Notes: generated by a model not told the origin, from the sequence alone. A stretch of DNA of 64,000 bases from Ureibacillus thermophilus (GCF_004331915.1 NZ_CP036528.1:2895441-2959440); one strand, 5' to 3'; positions 53,230-63,960 are shown, counted from the first letter of the stretch. Translations and numbers: made by a program.

Positions 53230-53811
53230 ATGGCATCATTGAATGAAATTTTGCGTTTTAACAAAGAGTTTGTAGAACAAAAACAATATGTTCCATATAT
53301 CACAGATAAATTTCCAAATAAAAAAATTGTGATTTTAACATGCATGGATACTCGCTTAATTGAGTTGTTGCCAAAAGCAATGAATCTACGAAACGGCGAC
53401 GCCAAAATTATTAAAAGCGCCGGCGCTATGGTTGCCCATCCATTCGGCGGTATTATGCGCAGTATTTTAGTAGCTGTGTATGAATTGCAAGCTGATGAAG
53501 TCTATGTAATCGGACACCACGACTGCGGCATGAGCAGAGTGGACCCGCATCATATGATTGAACATATGAAACAAAGAGGCGTCAGTCAAGAAATTATTAA
53601 ATCCATTAAATATTCAGGAATCGATTTAGTTGAATGGCTTCGTGGATTTGGAGACGTTGAAAAGAACGTTTTAAATAGTGTCGATATCATACGCAACCAC
53701 CCACTCTTTCCAAAAAGTACACCTGTGCATGGTTTAATCATGCATCCAGAAACCGGAAAACTCGATTTATTGACAAATGGACATGAATATCTTAAACAGC
53801 AATCTGAATAA
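53230..53811 (+). CDS. Beta-class carbonic anhydrase
   Basis: A 193-residue zinc enzyme interconverting CO2 and bicarbonate. The zinc ligands C38, H96 and C99 and the D40-R42 dyad (TCMDTRL, GHHDCGM) are all there. The ATG at 53230 has GAAAGGGGATTTATA upstream; the upstream in-frame extension has no ribosome binding site. It is short, like other Bacillales beta-CAs of this group (YtiB-like). Confidence 0.9.
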   Translation: MASLNEILRFNKEFVEQKQYVPYITDKFPNKKIVILTCMDTRLIELLPKAMNLRNGDAKIIKSAGAMVAHPFGGIMRSILVAVYELQADEVYVIGHHDCGMSRVDPHHMIEHMKQRGVSQEIIKSIKYSGIDLVEWLRGFGDVEKNVLNSVDIIRNHPLFPKSTPVHGLIMHPETGKLDLLTNGHEYLKQQSE

Positions 53812-53819
53812 TTGACGTT

Positions 53820-53853
53820 TCATCCATCTGCTTAAGCGGGTGGATTTTTTTAT
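53820..53853 (+). terminator. Carbonic anhydrase gene terminator
   Basis: CATCCATC-T-GC / GC-G-GGTGGATTTTTTTA hairpin with T-run. Confidence 0.7.
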
Positions 53854-53860
53854 TAATCAA

Positions 53861-53908
53861 TGCAAAAAAAAAAAATCCATTATAACTGCCGTTACCAATG
53901 GATTTAAA
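53861..53908 (-). terminator. Terminator of the GNAT gene
   Basis: AATCCATT/AATGGATT with a loop of about 15 nt. On the minus strand it is followed by TTTTTTTTTT. Confidence 0.7.
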
Positions 53909-53926
53909 AAATGAAATATTTTAACT

Positions 53927-54475
53927 TCAAAAATATTCTCCCTGTAAAAGAGCATAGATATAATGGTCTTCCCAAGAACCATTAATATATAATAGTTCTC
54001 TCAGCAGCCCTTCCCTTTTAAAATTTGATTTCTCTAAAACTTTAATTGATGCGATGTTTTTGGGTGATACGTATGCTTCGATTCGGTGCAAGTTTAATAC
54101 ATTAAAACCAAACTGTACAACTTCCTTCACCGCTTCCGTAGCAATCCCTTGCCTAGTAAATTGTTCATCAATAGAGTAGCCAATAAATGCGCTGCTGTAT
54201 GGCAGTCTTTTAATTGCATATAGAGAAATATGGCCGATTAATTGTTGCTCATCCTTTGTAAAAATCCCAAAAGAATATTCACGATTGGAACGCTGTAAAT
54301 GGATGCCTTCTAAAATTTTCCGATATTGTGCTTCTTCCGTGTAAAATGCTGCATCATGCAGCGGCTCATATGTGGCCCAAAAATATTTATTTTTCTGCAT
54401 CAGTTTCGCTAAATCTTTTGCGTCTTTTTCCACAAAAGTGCGCAGATGCAGCCTGTCGCTTTCGATTCGAATCAC
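53927..54475 (-). CDS. GNAT family N-acetyltransferase (RimJ/RimL type)
   Basis: A 182-residue acetyltransferase. It has the SDRLHLRTF start, FIGYSIDEQFTRQGIATEAV (the acetyl-CoA loop) and LHRIEAYVSPKNIASIKVLEKSNF, as in RimJ/RimL-type enzymes acting on protein N-termini or small amines. The start is GTG at 54475 after GAAAGGTGATCGA; the upstream in-frame start adds a basic, non-conserved stretch. The substrate is unknown. Confidence 0.85.
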   Translation of the reverse strand: MIRIESDRLHLRTFVEKDAKDLAKLMQKNKYFWATYEPLHDAAFYTEEAQYRKILEGIHLQRSNREYSFGIFTKDEQQLIGHISLYAIKRLPYSSAFIGYSIDEQFTRQGIATEAVKEVVQFGFNVLNLHRIEAYVSPKNIASIKVLEKSNFKREGLLRELLYINGSWEDHYIYALLQGEYF

Positions 54476-54620
54476 TCGATCACCTTTCTTTTGAAAAACT
54501 TTTAGAAACTTCCTCATCCTCATTATACCTATGCCTTTCTTTCATTATTTAAGTGATAAGGAGCTTATAGTTAAATCTATTATTATCTATTGTAAATAGC
54601 CATACGAAACTACAAAATGA

Positions 54621-55370
54621 TTATTTTTTCGTATAGCTTTTAATTTTTTTGCCGCGGCGTTGAACTTCTTTTTCTACATGCTGAATAATTTCCTCCAATA
54701 CTTTGATGCGTGCGTATAATTTATCATTTCCAGGTATCAGCACCCATGGGGCATTCGATGTATCGGTTTGTTCGAACATTTCATTTGCTGCTTCTACATA
54801 TTGATCGAATTTTTTTCGATTTCGCCAATCTTCCTCTGTCAGTTTCCACATTTTAAATGGATTCGTTTCCCGTTCCTTAAAGCGCTCCAATTGCTCATTC
54901 TTATCAATATGTAGCCAAAATTTGATAATGATATAATCATCATCCGTCAACAGTTTTTCAAATTGATTAATTTCTGCATAGGCTCTCGACCATTCTTCTT
55001 TTTTGGCAAAGCCTTCAATTCTCTCCACCAATACCCGTCCATACCATGAGCGGTCGAAAATAGCGATTTGTCCGTACTGCGGAAGTTTTCTCCAAAAACG
55101 ATGCATATAATGATATCTATTTTCATGGGGTTGAGGCGCTGAAATGGGATGTACAACAAATCCTCTTGGGTCAAGACGACAGGTTAAACGTTTGATGGCT
55201 CCACCTTTTCCTGCCGCATCCATTCCTTCAAAGACTATAATTAAACCGATTTTATTTTGATATAAAAATTGTTGAATATTCAGAATATCAAATTGCAATT
55301 TTTTTAATCTTTTCTTATATTCTTTTTTCTCCAATTTCAAACTTAAGTCCAAATCTTCTATTTTTTTCAT
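54621..55370 (-). CDS. Polyphosphate kinase 2 family protein (PPK2)
   Basis: A 249-residue PPK2 protein that transfers phosphate between polyphosphate and nucleotides. It has Walker A EGMDAAGKGGAIKR (residues ~48-61), the FDRSWYGRVLVER Walker B/lid motif, and a basic C-terminus. The type (ADP- or AMP-phosphorylating) is not decided by eye. The ATG follows AGAGAGGGCTT. Divergent from the membrane protein at 55.5 kb. Confidence 0.9.
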   Translation of the reverse strand: MKKIEDLDLSLKLEKKEYKKRLKKLQFDILNIQQFLYQNKIGLIIVFEGMDAAGKGGAIKRLTCRLDPRGFVVHPISAPQPHENRYHYMHRFWRKLPQYGQIAIFDRSWYGRVLVERIEGFAKKEEWSRAYAEINQFEKLLTDDDYIIIKFWLHIDKNEQLERFKERETNPFKMWKLTEEDWRNRKKFDQYVEAANEMFEQTDTSNAPWVLIPGNDKLYARIKVLEEIIQHVEKEVQRRGKKIKSYTKK

Positions 55371-55480
55371 AAGCCCTCTCTTCTTTCTTATGAAAATTTA
55401 ACAAATAAAAGGAATTGATTTAGTTAAAGTTGTTCAATCATTTTAGAACGTATATAATTTTATGGAAAGGAGTGCGAAAC

Positions 55481-56209
55481 ATGGGTCGAATGATTGTTGT
55501 TTTTGGCAGCTTGATAGTCTCAGCCATATTTACATTATATTCTTTTTGGCTGCCAATAAAAGGTAAACCCACGATTGAAATGATTAATCGCCTGCCATTA
55601 TTGATATCGCCGGCATCATATGTATATATTTTTTGGTTTTTCCTTTTTATTGTTTTATTTCTTTGGGCTATCAATTATTCCAAAAATCTCAAATCAATAA
55701 CTTTTATTTCACCAATTCAAACCATTCTCTTTTTTTTAATTATGGTATTTCAAATCCTTTCCATTTATCTATGGAATAACGGAGCGTTGCTTCATTCCTC
55801 TATTTCCATTTTACTACAACTCTTGCTCTTATTTGCATTATATCTTACGTATCCAATGGAAGGGGAGTATTTAAAAAAGAGAATTCCTATCGCTATTTAT
55901 TTCGGATGGACAACTTTTATTTTTATGATTAATGTCTGTTATTTGCTTTTATATCATGAATGGCATGGCTTCGGTTTAAGCAATGCTTTATGGGTCGTGA
56001 TTATCTTAACCTTTGCCACATTAGTAGCATTGCACTTGCGCTACCATCATTTCGATATTGCCTATCCGCTTGTATTTGTTTGGTGTTTTATCGGCATAGC
56101 CATCTCAAATGGTTTTGATGAATTATTAGTAACTACTTCCTCCCTTTTCTTGAGCGGTGTATTAATCGTTGGAATATTATTTATGAAAAAAAATCCTGCA
56201 CGTTCTTAA
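55481..56209 (+). CDS. Multi-pass membrane protein, uncharacterised
   Basis: A 242-residue protein with about seven transmembrane helices, short loops and many Trp and Tyr residues (WFFLFIVLFLWAI, LLLYHEWHGFG). This recalls TspO/MBR-like Bacillus proteins, but I cannot assign it firmly. The ATG at 55481 has GAAAGGAGTGCGAAAC upstream; an earlier in-frame start lacks one. The gene is monocistronic, and its stop lies inside the bidirectional terminator. Confidence 0.7.
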   Translation: MGRMIVVFGSLIVSAIFTLYSFWLPIKGKPTIEMINRLPLLISPASYVYIFWFFLFIVLFLWAINYSKNLKSITFISPIQTILFFLIMVFQILSIYLWNNGALLHSSISILLQLLLLFALYLTYPMEGEYLKKRIPIAIYFGWTTFIFMINVCYLLLYHEWHGFGLSNALWVVIILTFATLVALHLRYHHFDIAYPLVFVWCFIGIAISNGFDELLVTTSSLFLSGVLIVGILFMKKNPARS

Positions 56210-56227
56210 ACGTACAGGATTTTTTAT
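56188..56227. terminator. Bidirectional terminator between membrane protein and map
   Basis: AAAAAATCCTGTACG-type stem (AATCCTG-CACGTT / AACGTA-CAGGATT), with A-run on one side and TTTTTTATT on the other; it overlaps the end of the membrane protein gene. Confidence 0.8.
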
Positions 56228-57013
<786 letters not shown>

Positions 57014-57128
57014 TCATTTTATAATATATCATATTCTATCAATCATTCGGGAATTCCTTGATTATTTTACACAATATCAGCAGAGAAATTGTTGAGATCA
57101 TTGGAAAATCCTCAACAAAAAATGAAAA

Positions 57129-57446
57129 GAGGCTGGGACATAAACAAAAAATTAAAGGGGCAGTTGAAATAGTTTTGATAAAAAATTGATATAACGAAAA
57201 ATTGATTGAAGTGACGGGGCAAGTTCCTGTCTCGCACGCTTAGTCGCAAAGCGGAGCAAGTTCAAGGAAGTAAATGCAAAGCTTTCCTGCGACGAGCCCT
57301 CTCGAGACCACGAGGAGCGAAGGAATGACTCAGAGGCGGGCCTGCGGAAAGCGTCCCCGGAAAGGAAATCAATTTTAATAACATATCAAAAAAACATCAT
57401 TTTCTCTTTGGAGAAAATGATGTTTTTTTAGATTTGTCCCAACCTC
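57129..57446 (-). repeat. MITE-like 318-bp repeat, copy B
   Basis: It is bounded by GAGGCTGGGACA and TGTCCCAACCTC, a 12-bp terminal inverted repeat with one mismatch. The interior matches copy A (31255-31572) in inverted orientation over its full length, including the GC-rich core and the AACATCATTTTCTC hairpin near one end. It encodes no protein. It fills the 490-bp gap between map and thiT. Confidence 0.87.
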
Positions 57447-57479
57447 ATCTTTTATTGTAAAACTGTCTAATGACAGAGA

Positions 57480-58043
57480 TTATTCATTTTCTCTTTTAAT
57501 GAGTCGTGGGCTTGCTGTAAAGATGAATGCCGCTGCGATAGCTGTGATGACAATGGCAGGAAGCATATATGTGCCATTATAAACGATGGAGTAAATCCAA
57601 GCATTTTGCTCTCCTGCATATTCTTTAAAGAAAATAGCTCCTGCAAGTATATGGCAAATATAGCGTAATAGTCCACCCACTATTGTTCCGATGACAACAT
57701 ATATTGCAATTTTCTTTTTGTGGTTTGTCGCTACGCCATTTAATACTTGCTTTCTTACAATGGCGGCAAATCCAACAAAGGTAAAGGCAAAGACATAATC
57801 TAGGAGAGCTTGCGCCCAATGGACAATATACGGATTAATCGTCATATTTAGCAGTCCAACTAGCAAGCCTGTAATAAGCCCAGCTGATAGTCCCCAACGA
57901 ATAGCGATTAAAATAATGGGCAGCATCACAAAACTTACAGAACCGCCTTGCGCCCAAATGGAAAATTTGATTTGGTCCAGCACGTAGCCAATGGCGGCAA
58001 ACAAAGCAATCTCAATCATCCATAATAATTTTTTATTTCTCAT
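57480..58043 (-). CDS. thiT: Thiamine transporter ThiT (ECF S-component)
   Basis: A 187-residue membrane protein with about six helices, the thiamine-binding S-component that works with a shared ECF energising module encoded elsewhere. The ThiT marks IWAQGGSVSFVMLPI and HWAQALLDYVFAF, and WIYSIVYNGTYMLP near the end, carry the substrate-contact Trp, Tyr and Asn residues. The ATG at 58043 has GAAAGGAGAATGTAGA upstream. It lies behind a TPP riboswitch and terminator. Confidence 0.93.
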   Translation of the reverse strand: MRNKKLLWMIEIALFAAIGYVLDQIKFSIWAQGGSVSFVMLPIILIAIRWGLSAGLITGLLVGLLNMTINPYIVHWAQALLDYVFAFTFVGFAAIVRKQVLNGVATNHKKKIAIYVVIGTIVGGLLRYICHILAGAIFFKEYAGEQNAWIYSIVYNGTYMLPAIVITAIAAAFIFTASPRLIKRENE

Positions 58044-58098
58044 TCTACATTCTCCTTTCTCTTCGTTACTGGAACGCGAGAGAAGGATAGAAAAGAAA

Positions 58099-58126
58099 AA
58101 AGCGTTCGGACAGATCCGAACGCATT
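58099..58126 (-). terminator. TPP riboswitch terminator
   Basis: GCGTTCGGA/TCCGAACGC is a perfect 9-bp stem with a TCTG loop, followed on the minus strand by TTTTTTC, about 56 nt upstream of thiT. Confidence 0.88.
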
Positions 58127-58144
58127 TGTTTCGGTTTCTATCCC

Positions 58145-58234
58145 ACATCCCTACGCAAGTACTAACTTACAGGTTCAAAGGGTTAGTGCAATACGGCACA
58201 CTCTCAGCTGACTTCATCAGCACCCCTTGTGGTA
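58145..58234 (-). promoter_or_regulatory. TPP riboswitch (THI element)
   Basis: On the minus strand the THI-box landmarks occur in order: CAAGGGGTGC, CAGCTGAGAGTG, ACCCTTTGAACCTG, GTTAGTACTTGCGTAGGGAT. It is followed by the terminator and thiT, implying transcription attenuation by thiamine pyrophosphate. Confidence 0.96.
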
Positions 58235-58299
58235 CACCTAAACTATTCTGTTGGGAACAATGCCATTGTATCAAATTATAAAAATATTTCAACACTTTA

Positions 58300-61200
58300 T
58301 TATTTTAATAGAATGGTTGTTTTACTATAGCCTTCTTTTAATTTTTCCACGTGTAAAACAGCAGGCATTGCAGATTTTAACTCTTCCACATGAGATATAA
58401 CCCCGATCATTCGTCCGGATTTTTGAAGTTCGATGAGCGTGTCGATTGCTTTCATTAAAGATTCTTCATCAAGGGAGCCAAATCCTTCATCGATAAACAT
58501 TGTCTCAATATTGACATTTCCTTGGTAGCTTTGAATGACATCTGCCATCCCGAGCGCCAAACTTAAAGAGGCATTAAATTTCTCTCCGCCAGATAATGTT
58601 TTGACATCCCTTGTTTGCCCAGTATACGTATCATATACATCCAATCCTAACCCGCTTGCTCGTCCATAAGATTCTACCCGGTCTGAAACTTGCAAGTAAT
58701 ACTGGCCGTTTGATAAGTTTTTCAGGCGCAGATTGCTCGCTTCGGTAATAAGCTCCAAATAACCCATTTGCACGTAGCGTTCAAAGGAAATTTTTTTGCT
58801 GTTTTGTCCACGGAGCAAATTGTAAAGGTCGATGATTTGATTGGATTTCTCCTCCATCCGAAATATATCGCTTGCTACTTGCTCCAACTTTTCTGCAAAG
58901 TCAATGCAATGCTTTTCACAAGCTTTGGAATGATTTAAAGCGTCCAGAGCTTTTTCATAATTGGACTGAAGCACTTTCAACTCTCTTTCTGCTTCGGTTA
59001 AGTCCACCTTTTCTTTGCCTTTCAGCTTTTCTTCCCCTTCCCTCACTTGGGTTTCCAATGAATGAAGTTGTTTTGAATAATCTTCATATTGCTTTTGCAA
59101 TGATTCTATTTTTTGCGGCGAAAGCTGGGCCTGCAAAAATTCTTCCGTTGAAGCAAATTGCGCTTCCTTAAGGGCAGATAGAAAAGCTTCTTTCACCTTT
59201 TGAACTTTTCTTTGAATATGGTCTGCTTGTTCCGTTGTTTGTTTAAATGCTTCTTCAACCGCTGCGATTTGTTTAGAAGCTTCCTGATATGCAATTTGCG
59301 CCCGCTCCCAAGATTCTTTTAACTGACCTTTTAGACGGATGGCTTCTTGCAATGCGGTTTTCAATTGAGAAAGATCATGGATTTCTTCAGGAATGGATTT
59401 TTTTTGCTGCTCAAGTATTGTTTTTTCCTTCGTATATTTTTCATGGACTTCATTATATTTTTGTGCACTTTCCTTTTGAAGCTTCTCAACCTGCTCTTTT
59501 GCTTCCTGCAGCCTTTTTAGGTGTTTTTTGCTGGAGGAGAGCTCTTCTTTTTGTCCTTCCACTACTTTTACCTTGTTTTGAATGGTTTGCAATTCATTAA
59601 TGAATTTCTCTTCTTCAGCAATCGGTGCATTTAAGGTGATGAATATTTCTTCGATTTCGCTCAATTGTTGACGCTTTGATTCCAATTGACCTTGTACAGC
59701 AAATTTATGTTTCTGCGCTTCGTCCAAAGCCGCTCTCAGTTTTTTCAATTCATCCTGTTCTATTATTTCTATCGTTTCTTTATGTTGGATGGAATGCTCC
59801 GTGCTGCCGCAAACCGGGCATGGCATTCCAGGCTTAAGGTTTGCTGCAAGAATCGCCGCTTGGTTATTCAGCCATTTTTCTTCTTCCTTCGCATAGATTT
59901 CATGAATATTTGTATAGGTTTCGTTGGCGTTTTTGTATTCATCTTCCAACTTTTGAATCTTTGACTTTGTTTCATGATATTTGGAGAAAGCATCTGCAAT
60001 TTCTTTTAATCGGCGCTCCTCTTCCAACAGTTCATTATAGGTTTCTGTGGCTTCTTCAAGCTTTTCGATTTTTTTGCTTAGCTCTAAAGCAGCCGCAGTT
60101 TTCTCTGCTAATTGCCGCTCTAAAAGTTGAATGTGGGATTGCAATTGATTTTGTTCAGCCCATAATTTTTCTACCAGGACGCTTTGTTCATTCATTTGTT
60201 CATAGATTGGAACAAGGTTTTCCAATTCTTTTACCCGTTCATTGGTCCGTTCCCGTTCATTTTCTTTTTCCGCTTCCTGTTCATAGCGTTCTTTTGCTTC
60301 CACCAAAATTTGATTGGCCTCTTCTAGTTGTTTTTCCACACCCAAACGTTTTTTCTCAAGCTCCGTTTTTTCTTTCTCTAGTTCTAACAGTTGGGAATAG
60401 ATTGGTGAAATTCTGCTTGCCCGATTTGCAGCATCAATCGTTTCCTTTACTTGTTCATAATGCGCGCTTTGTGATTGCAGTCGGAGCAGCTGGTCTTTCT
60501 TCATTTCAAAGATTTCAATCTCATCATTTAATTTTTTGTTTGCTACATAGACTTCATATTTTTCTTTATGCAGATTGAAAGCTTCTCGATAGCGCTGGTC
60601 ATCTTCTTTAATTTTTTCCTGATAATATTGCTGCTCTTCCGCCAACCCTTCAAGTATTTGATAAATGTTTGAATTTTGGCTAAGCGCTAGAAATAAAGCC
60701 GATTCCCTTTTTGGAAGCGCCCCTTCGATTTGGCTGATATAGCTATTTTTCAATGCACTAGCTTCATTCAGCTGCTGGTCCATCGCCCTCTTTTTCTCTT
60801 CCAATTTATCCGCCATTTGAATGAAACGTTCCGTTCTAAAAATTTTTCTTAAAATCTCTTCTTTTTCATCCGACTTCGAAGTTAATAATTTTCGAAACTC
60901 TCCTTGGGGAAGCATCACAATTTGGCAAAACTGGTCGTAAGTCAACCCTATGAGCTCTTCCAATTTTTGATTAATTTCCGATACCCGTTGCCGCTCCACC
61001 GCAGGAATTTCTTCATTGTTAGGCAAAACTTCAAATAGCTCATATTTTTCCCCTGTTGCTGTTTTTCTTCCTTTTTTCACATGAGGGAGTCTGCGCAACA
61101 CCCGGTATTTCTTTCCGCGTATCTCAAAGATGAATTCAACTGCTGTATGAACATCATCATCGGCAAAATCACTTCGTAGCATCTTTGGTTCTTTCCGGTC

Positions 61201-61377
61201 TTGTCCGCTCGCACAACCGTATAAGGCAAAACAGATGGCATCAAAAATCGTTGTTTTTCCTGCGCCCGTCTGCCCGGAAATGACAAAAAGCTTCTTCTCT
61301 TCCAGCTTCGTAAAATCGATGACCTCTTCATCTTTGTAAGGCCCAAAGGCTGTCATTTTTAATAAAATCGGCTTCAT
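58300..61377 (-). CDS. sbcC: Exonuclease subunit SbcC
   Basis: A 1025-residue SMC/Rad50-like ATPase of the SbcCD nuclease, which opens hairpins and processes DNA ends. It has Walker A GQTGAGKTTIFDAICFALYG at the N-terminus, a long coiled coil broken by the zinc hook PGMPCPVCGS (CPVC), and C-terminal LSGGEKFNASL and IDEGFGSLD. The ATG overlaps the sbcD stop by 4 bp. It is followed by the TPP riboswitch region of thiT on the same strand. Confidence 0.95.
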   Translation of the reverse strand: MKPILLKMTAFGPYKDEEVIDFTKLEEKKLFVISGQTGAGKTTIFDAICFALYGCASGQDRKEPKMLRSDFADDDVHTAVEFIFEIRGKKYRVLRRLPHVKKGRKTATGEKYELFEVLPNNEEIPAVERQRVSEINQKLEELIGLTYDQFCQIVMLPQGEFRKLLTSKSDEKEEILRKIFRTERFIQMADKLEEKKRAMDQQLNEASALKNSYISQIEGALPKRESALFLALSQNSNIYQILEGLAEEQQYYQEKIKEDDQRYREAFNLHKEKYEVYVANKKLNDEIEIFEMKKDQLLRLQSQSAHYEQVKETIDAANRASRISPIYSQLLELEKEKTELEKKRLGVEKQLEEANQILVEAKERYEQEAEKENERERTNERVKELENLVPIYEQMNEQSVLVEKLWAEQNQLQSHIQLLERQLAEKTAAALELSKKIEKLEEATETYNELLEEERRLKEIADAFSKYHETKSKIQKLEDEYKNANETYTNIHEIYAKEEEKWLNNQAAILAANLKPGMPCPVCGSTEHSIQHKETIEIIEQDELKKLRAALDEAQKHKFAVQGQLESKRQQLSEIEEIFITLNAPIAEEEKFINELQTIQNKVKVVEGQKEELSSSKKHLKRLQEAKEQVEKLQKESAQKYNEVHEKYTKEKTILEQQKKSIPEEIHDLSQLKTALQEAIRLKGQLKESWERAQIAYQEASKQIAAVEEAFKQTTEQADHIQRKVQKVKEAFLSALKEAQFASTEEFLQAQLSPQKIESLQKQYEDYSKQLHSLETQVREGEEKLKGKEKVDLTEAERELKVLQSNYEKALDALNHSKACEKHCIDFAEKLEQVASDIFRMEEKSNQIIDLYNLLRGQNSKKISFERYVQMGYLELITEASNLRLKNLSNGQYYLQVSDRVESYGRASGLGLDVYDTYTGQTRDVKTLSGGEKFNASLSLALGMADVIQSYQGNVNIETMFIDEGFGSLDEESLMKAIDTLIELQKSGRMIGVISHVEELKSAMPAVLHVEKLKEGYSKTTILLK

Positions 61378-62549
61378 TTCACCACCACCGCCTCTTTTGT
61401 TTCTCTTTCTTCACTCAGCAATTCTTCCAACACTTCTGTAAATAATTGAAGGGCTTCTTCTGTCGGTTCTGTACCGACAATTTCTTGATGGAAAGCTTTA
61501 AATAAAGTGAGTTCATCCAACTGCTCCCGCCGAATGTTGATACGTTCTTCTCCGCTTTCCGTTTTGTGGATGGTTTTTCGCTCTACATGCATGGCATTTG
61601 GGTATACAGTGCGGATTTGCTCCATCGCTCCTACAACAGGCGTTAAATCCGTCAGCCTAACAAAAACGTAATCTTCGCAGTAGTCGTGTTTTAAAATTTC
61701 CTGGATGGAACCTTCAATGATTCGCAAATCCCTTCTTGGTGTGAAATTGCGCTTTTCAACGGAAACTTGTCCTTTTTCATCTAAATAGACAATGAGAAAT
61801 CCTTTTTGATGATTTGCTTCAGATGCAGAATATTTTAGCGGAGAGCCGGCATATCGAATGGTTTCATTCAACACATAATGCGCTTTATGAAGATGCCCTA
61901 GTGCTGTGTAGTGAAAGGATTGAAAATAATGGGCATTGACACATTCTGAACCGCCAATGGCAAGTGGACGCTCAGAGTCGCTAGTATTTTCCCTTTGTTC
62001 TCCTGAAGGTGTAACAAAGGCATGCCCCACCAATACATGCCGCTTTGTTCGATCCATTTTTTCTTCAATTTTTTCAATGATGGCTTTCATCGCGTCATCA
62101 TATGTATGAATGGATTCGCATTGGAACACATTTCGCACCGTAGAGGGCTCTGCAAAAGGAATGAGGTGAAAATGCACTTCTCCAAATTCATCTTGCAAAA
62201 TGATTGGTTCTAATTGGTAATCTACTTCTCCCACAATGTATAATCCGCTTTCCTTCATCAATCGGCTGCCAAATTCAAGGCGGGTTGGGCTGTCATGGTT
62301 TCCTGCAATGCTTAGTACAGGAACTTTCCGTTTTAACACAATTTCCTCCAACACCTCATTCAGCAAATCCACTGCTTCCACCGGTGGAAGGGCGCGGTCG
62401 TATAAATCTCCTGCAATGATGACAACATCCGGCTTTTCTTCATCGATTGCCTGTATAAATTGGTTCAGCACATACCGCTGATCATCAGTCATGTAAACTC
62501 CTTGGACAAGCTTCCCTAAATGCCAATCTGCCGTATGAAAAATTTTCAT
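61374..62549 (-). CDS. sbcD: Exonuclease subunit SbcD
   Basis: A 391-residue Mre11-like nuclease. It has the metallophosphoesterase motifs HTADWHLGK, IAGDLYDR, IAGNHDSP, GHAFVTP and GHLHK. The ATG at 62549 gives the canonical MKIFHTADWHLG start; a TTG two codons upstream, 4 nt after GGGGAGG, is the alternative. Coupled to sbcC by an ATGA-type overlap. Confidence 0.95.
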   Translation of the reverse strand: MKIFHTADWHLGKLVQGVYMTDDQRYVLNQFIQAIDEEKPDVVIIAGDLYDRALPPVEAVDLLNEVLEEIVLKRKVPVLSIAGNHDSPTRLEFGSRLMKESGLYIVGEVDYQLEPIILQDEFGEVHFHLIPFAEPSTVRNVFQCESIHTYDDAMKAIIEKIEEKMDRTKRHVLVGHAFVTPSGEQRENTSDSERPLAIGGSECVNAHYFQSFHYTALGHLHKAHYVLNETIRYAGSPLKYSASEANHQKGFLIVYLDEKGQVSVEKRNFTPRRDLRIIEGSIQEILKHDYCEDYVFVRLTDLTPVVGAMEQIRTVYPNAMHVERKTIHKTESGEERINIRREQLDELTLFKAFHQEIVGTEPTEEALQLFTEVLEELLSEERETKEAVVVK

Positions 62550-62677
62550 CTTCAATCGACCTCCCCTTTTTGCTTTGTTTCTATTGTAGCATGGGATAAA
62601 TAAAGGTGGCTATATTTTTACGAATATATGTTCTGTATTTTTTGGACATTTATTTTTAGAAATCCTTGCGCTTTCAT

Positions 62678-62720
62678 AAAAAAACCACATCCTCCCCCGA
62701 ATTAAGGAAGAATGTGGGTA
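62678..62720 (-). terminator. ampS terminator
   Basis: CCACATTCTTCC / GGAGGATGTGG hairpin with mismatches, followed on the minus strand by TTTTTTTATG. Confidence 0.65.
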
Positions 62721-62730
62721 CATTACCTTA

Positions 62731-63960
62731 TTAAAAAGCCCAATTTCCGTTTCTAAAAATCGGCTCTCTTGTACCATCCGGCAAAATTCCATCAATATCC
62801 ATCTCGCTGCTGCCAATCATAAAATCCTCATGGGTGATTGAAACATTGATTCCTAAAGACTCTAGCTGCCCTTCCTCTAAATCGCGGCCGCCTTCAAAGC
62901 ATGTTGGATAGGCTTCTCCAATCGCTAAATGATTGGATGCATTTTCATCAAAGAGCGTATTGTAATACAAAATATTAGATAACGAAATTGGTGATTCATG
63001 AGGTACTAACGCCACTTCTCCTAAGTAGGCAGACCCTTGATCTGTTTTGATTAATTCCTGCAATAATTCATTGCCGACTTTTGCGTGGGCTTCAACAATT
63101 TTTCCTTTTTCAAATGTGAGCGTAAATTCATCGATAATGTTTCCTTGATAAACAAGAGGCTTCGTATTGCTCACATAGCCGTTTACACCGAATTTGGAAG
63201 GAAGGGTATAAACTTCTTCTGTCGGCATGTTGGCAATGAATGTTACTCCTTCTGGTGTTTTGCTTGAGCCAGTGCACCAAATATGCTTATCAGGTAACTC
63301 AATTGTTAAATCCGTACCTGGGGCTTTGTAATGCAATTTGGCATATTTTTTGCTGTTTAATTGTGTTGCACGCTTTTCTAAATTTTCGAGATGTTTTCTC
63401 CAATTTTCAACCGCATCCCCTTCTCCAATGCGGACAGCTTTAAAAATTGCTTCCCAAAGAGCCGGCACTTGCTTTTCTTCCGGCAAGTCTGGAAAAACTT
63501 TTTTCGCCCATTTTTTTGAAGGCACTGCAATAATAGACCAGGCAATTTCATCATTCATAATAGCTTTCCGATAGTTCACAAGCGCCTCTCCACTGGCCTT
63601 TTGCTGAGCTGATATGCGGCTTACAGGAATGCCGCTCAATAAATCCGGATCTTCTGAATCAATCCAAAGAAGAGCGCCTTTCCGTTCAATGCATTCATCT
63701 CTTTGCGCTACAATCCATTTTGGAAACTTGCTGAATTCTTCTTCCGCTCCGTGTTCATAAAAGGCGCGGGTAATCTCTTCATCAGTAAAGTTGACATGGA
63801 CCCTTCCGGCACCAGCTTCGTAAGCTTTTTTCACAACCAATCTTGTAAAATCCAACGTGTCTATAGTTGTGTTGATTAATAAATATTGACCTTTTTGAAT
63901 GTTCACACCGACTTTTACAGCCAGCTCCGCGTATTGTTCCAATTTTTCTTCAAACGTCAC
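62731..63960 (-). CDS. ampS: M29 family aminopeptidase AmpS
   Basis: A 409-residue thermophilic-type metallo-aminopeptidase. The family metal ligands are recognisable in IEL, PTEEVYTLP (Glu), FEKGKIVEAHA (Glu), LGEVALVPHESPIS (Glu, His), YYNTLFDENASNHLAIG (Asp, His) and ITHEDFMIGSSEMDIDG (His, Asp). The GTG start at 63960 is preceded by GTGAGGGAATAGAC. The gene is complete; the last 40 bases of the window hold only its upstream region. Confidence 0.93.
   Translation of the reverse strand: MTFEEKLEQYAELAVKVGVNIQKGQYLLINTTIDTLDFTRLVVKKAYEAGAGRVHVNFTDEEITRAFYEHGAEEEFSKFPKWIVAQRDECIERKGALLWIDSEDPDLLSGIPVSRISAQQKASGEALVNYRKAIMNDEIAWSIIAVPSKKWAKKVFPDLPEEKQVPALWEAIFKAVRIGEGDAVENWRKHLENLEKRATQLNSKKYAKLHYKAPGTDLTIELPDKHIWCTGSSKTPEGVTFIANMPTEEVYTLPSKFGVNGYVSNTKPLVYQGNIIDEFTLTFEKGKIVEAHAKVGNELLQELIKTDQGSAYLGEVALVPHESPISLSNILYYNTLFDENASNHLAIGEAYPTCFEGGRDLEEGQLESLGINVSITHEDFMIGSSEMDIDGILPDGTREPIFRNGNWAF

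Noticed and set aside
59841-60578. 245-codon ORF on the plus strand within sbcC
   Set aside because: Antisense shadow of the sbcC coiled coil; low-complexity F/L/H composition and no start signal.
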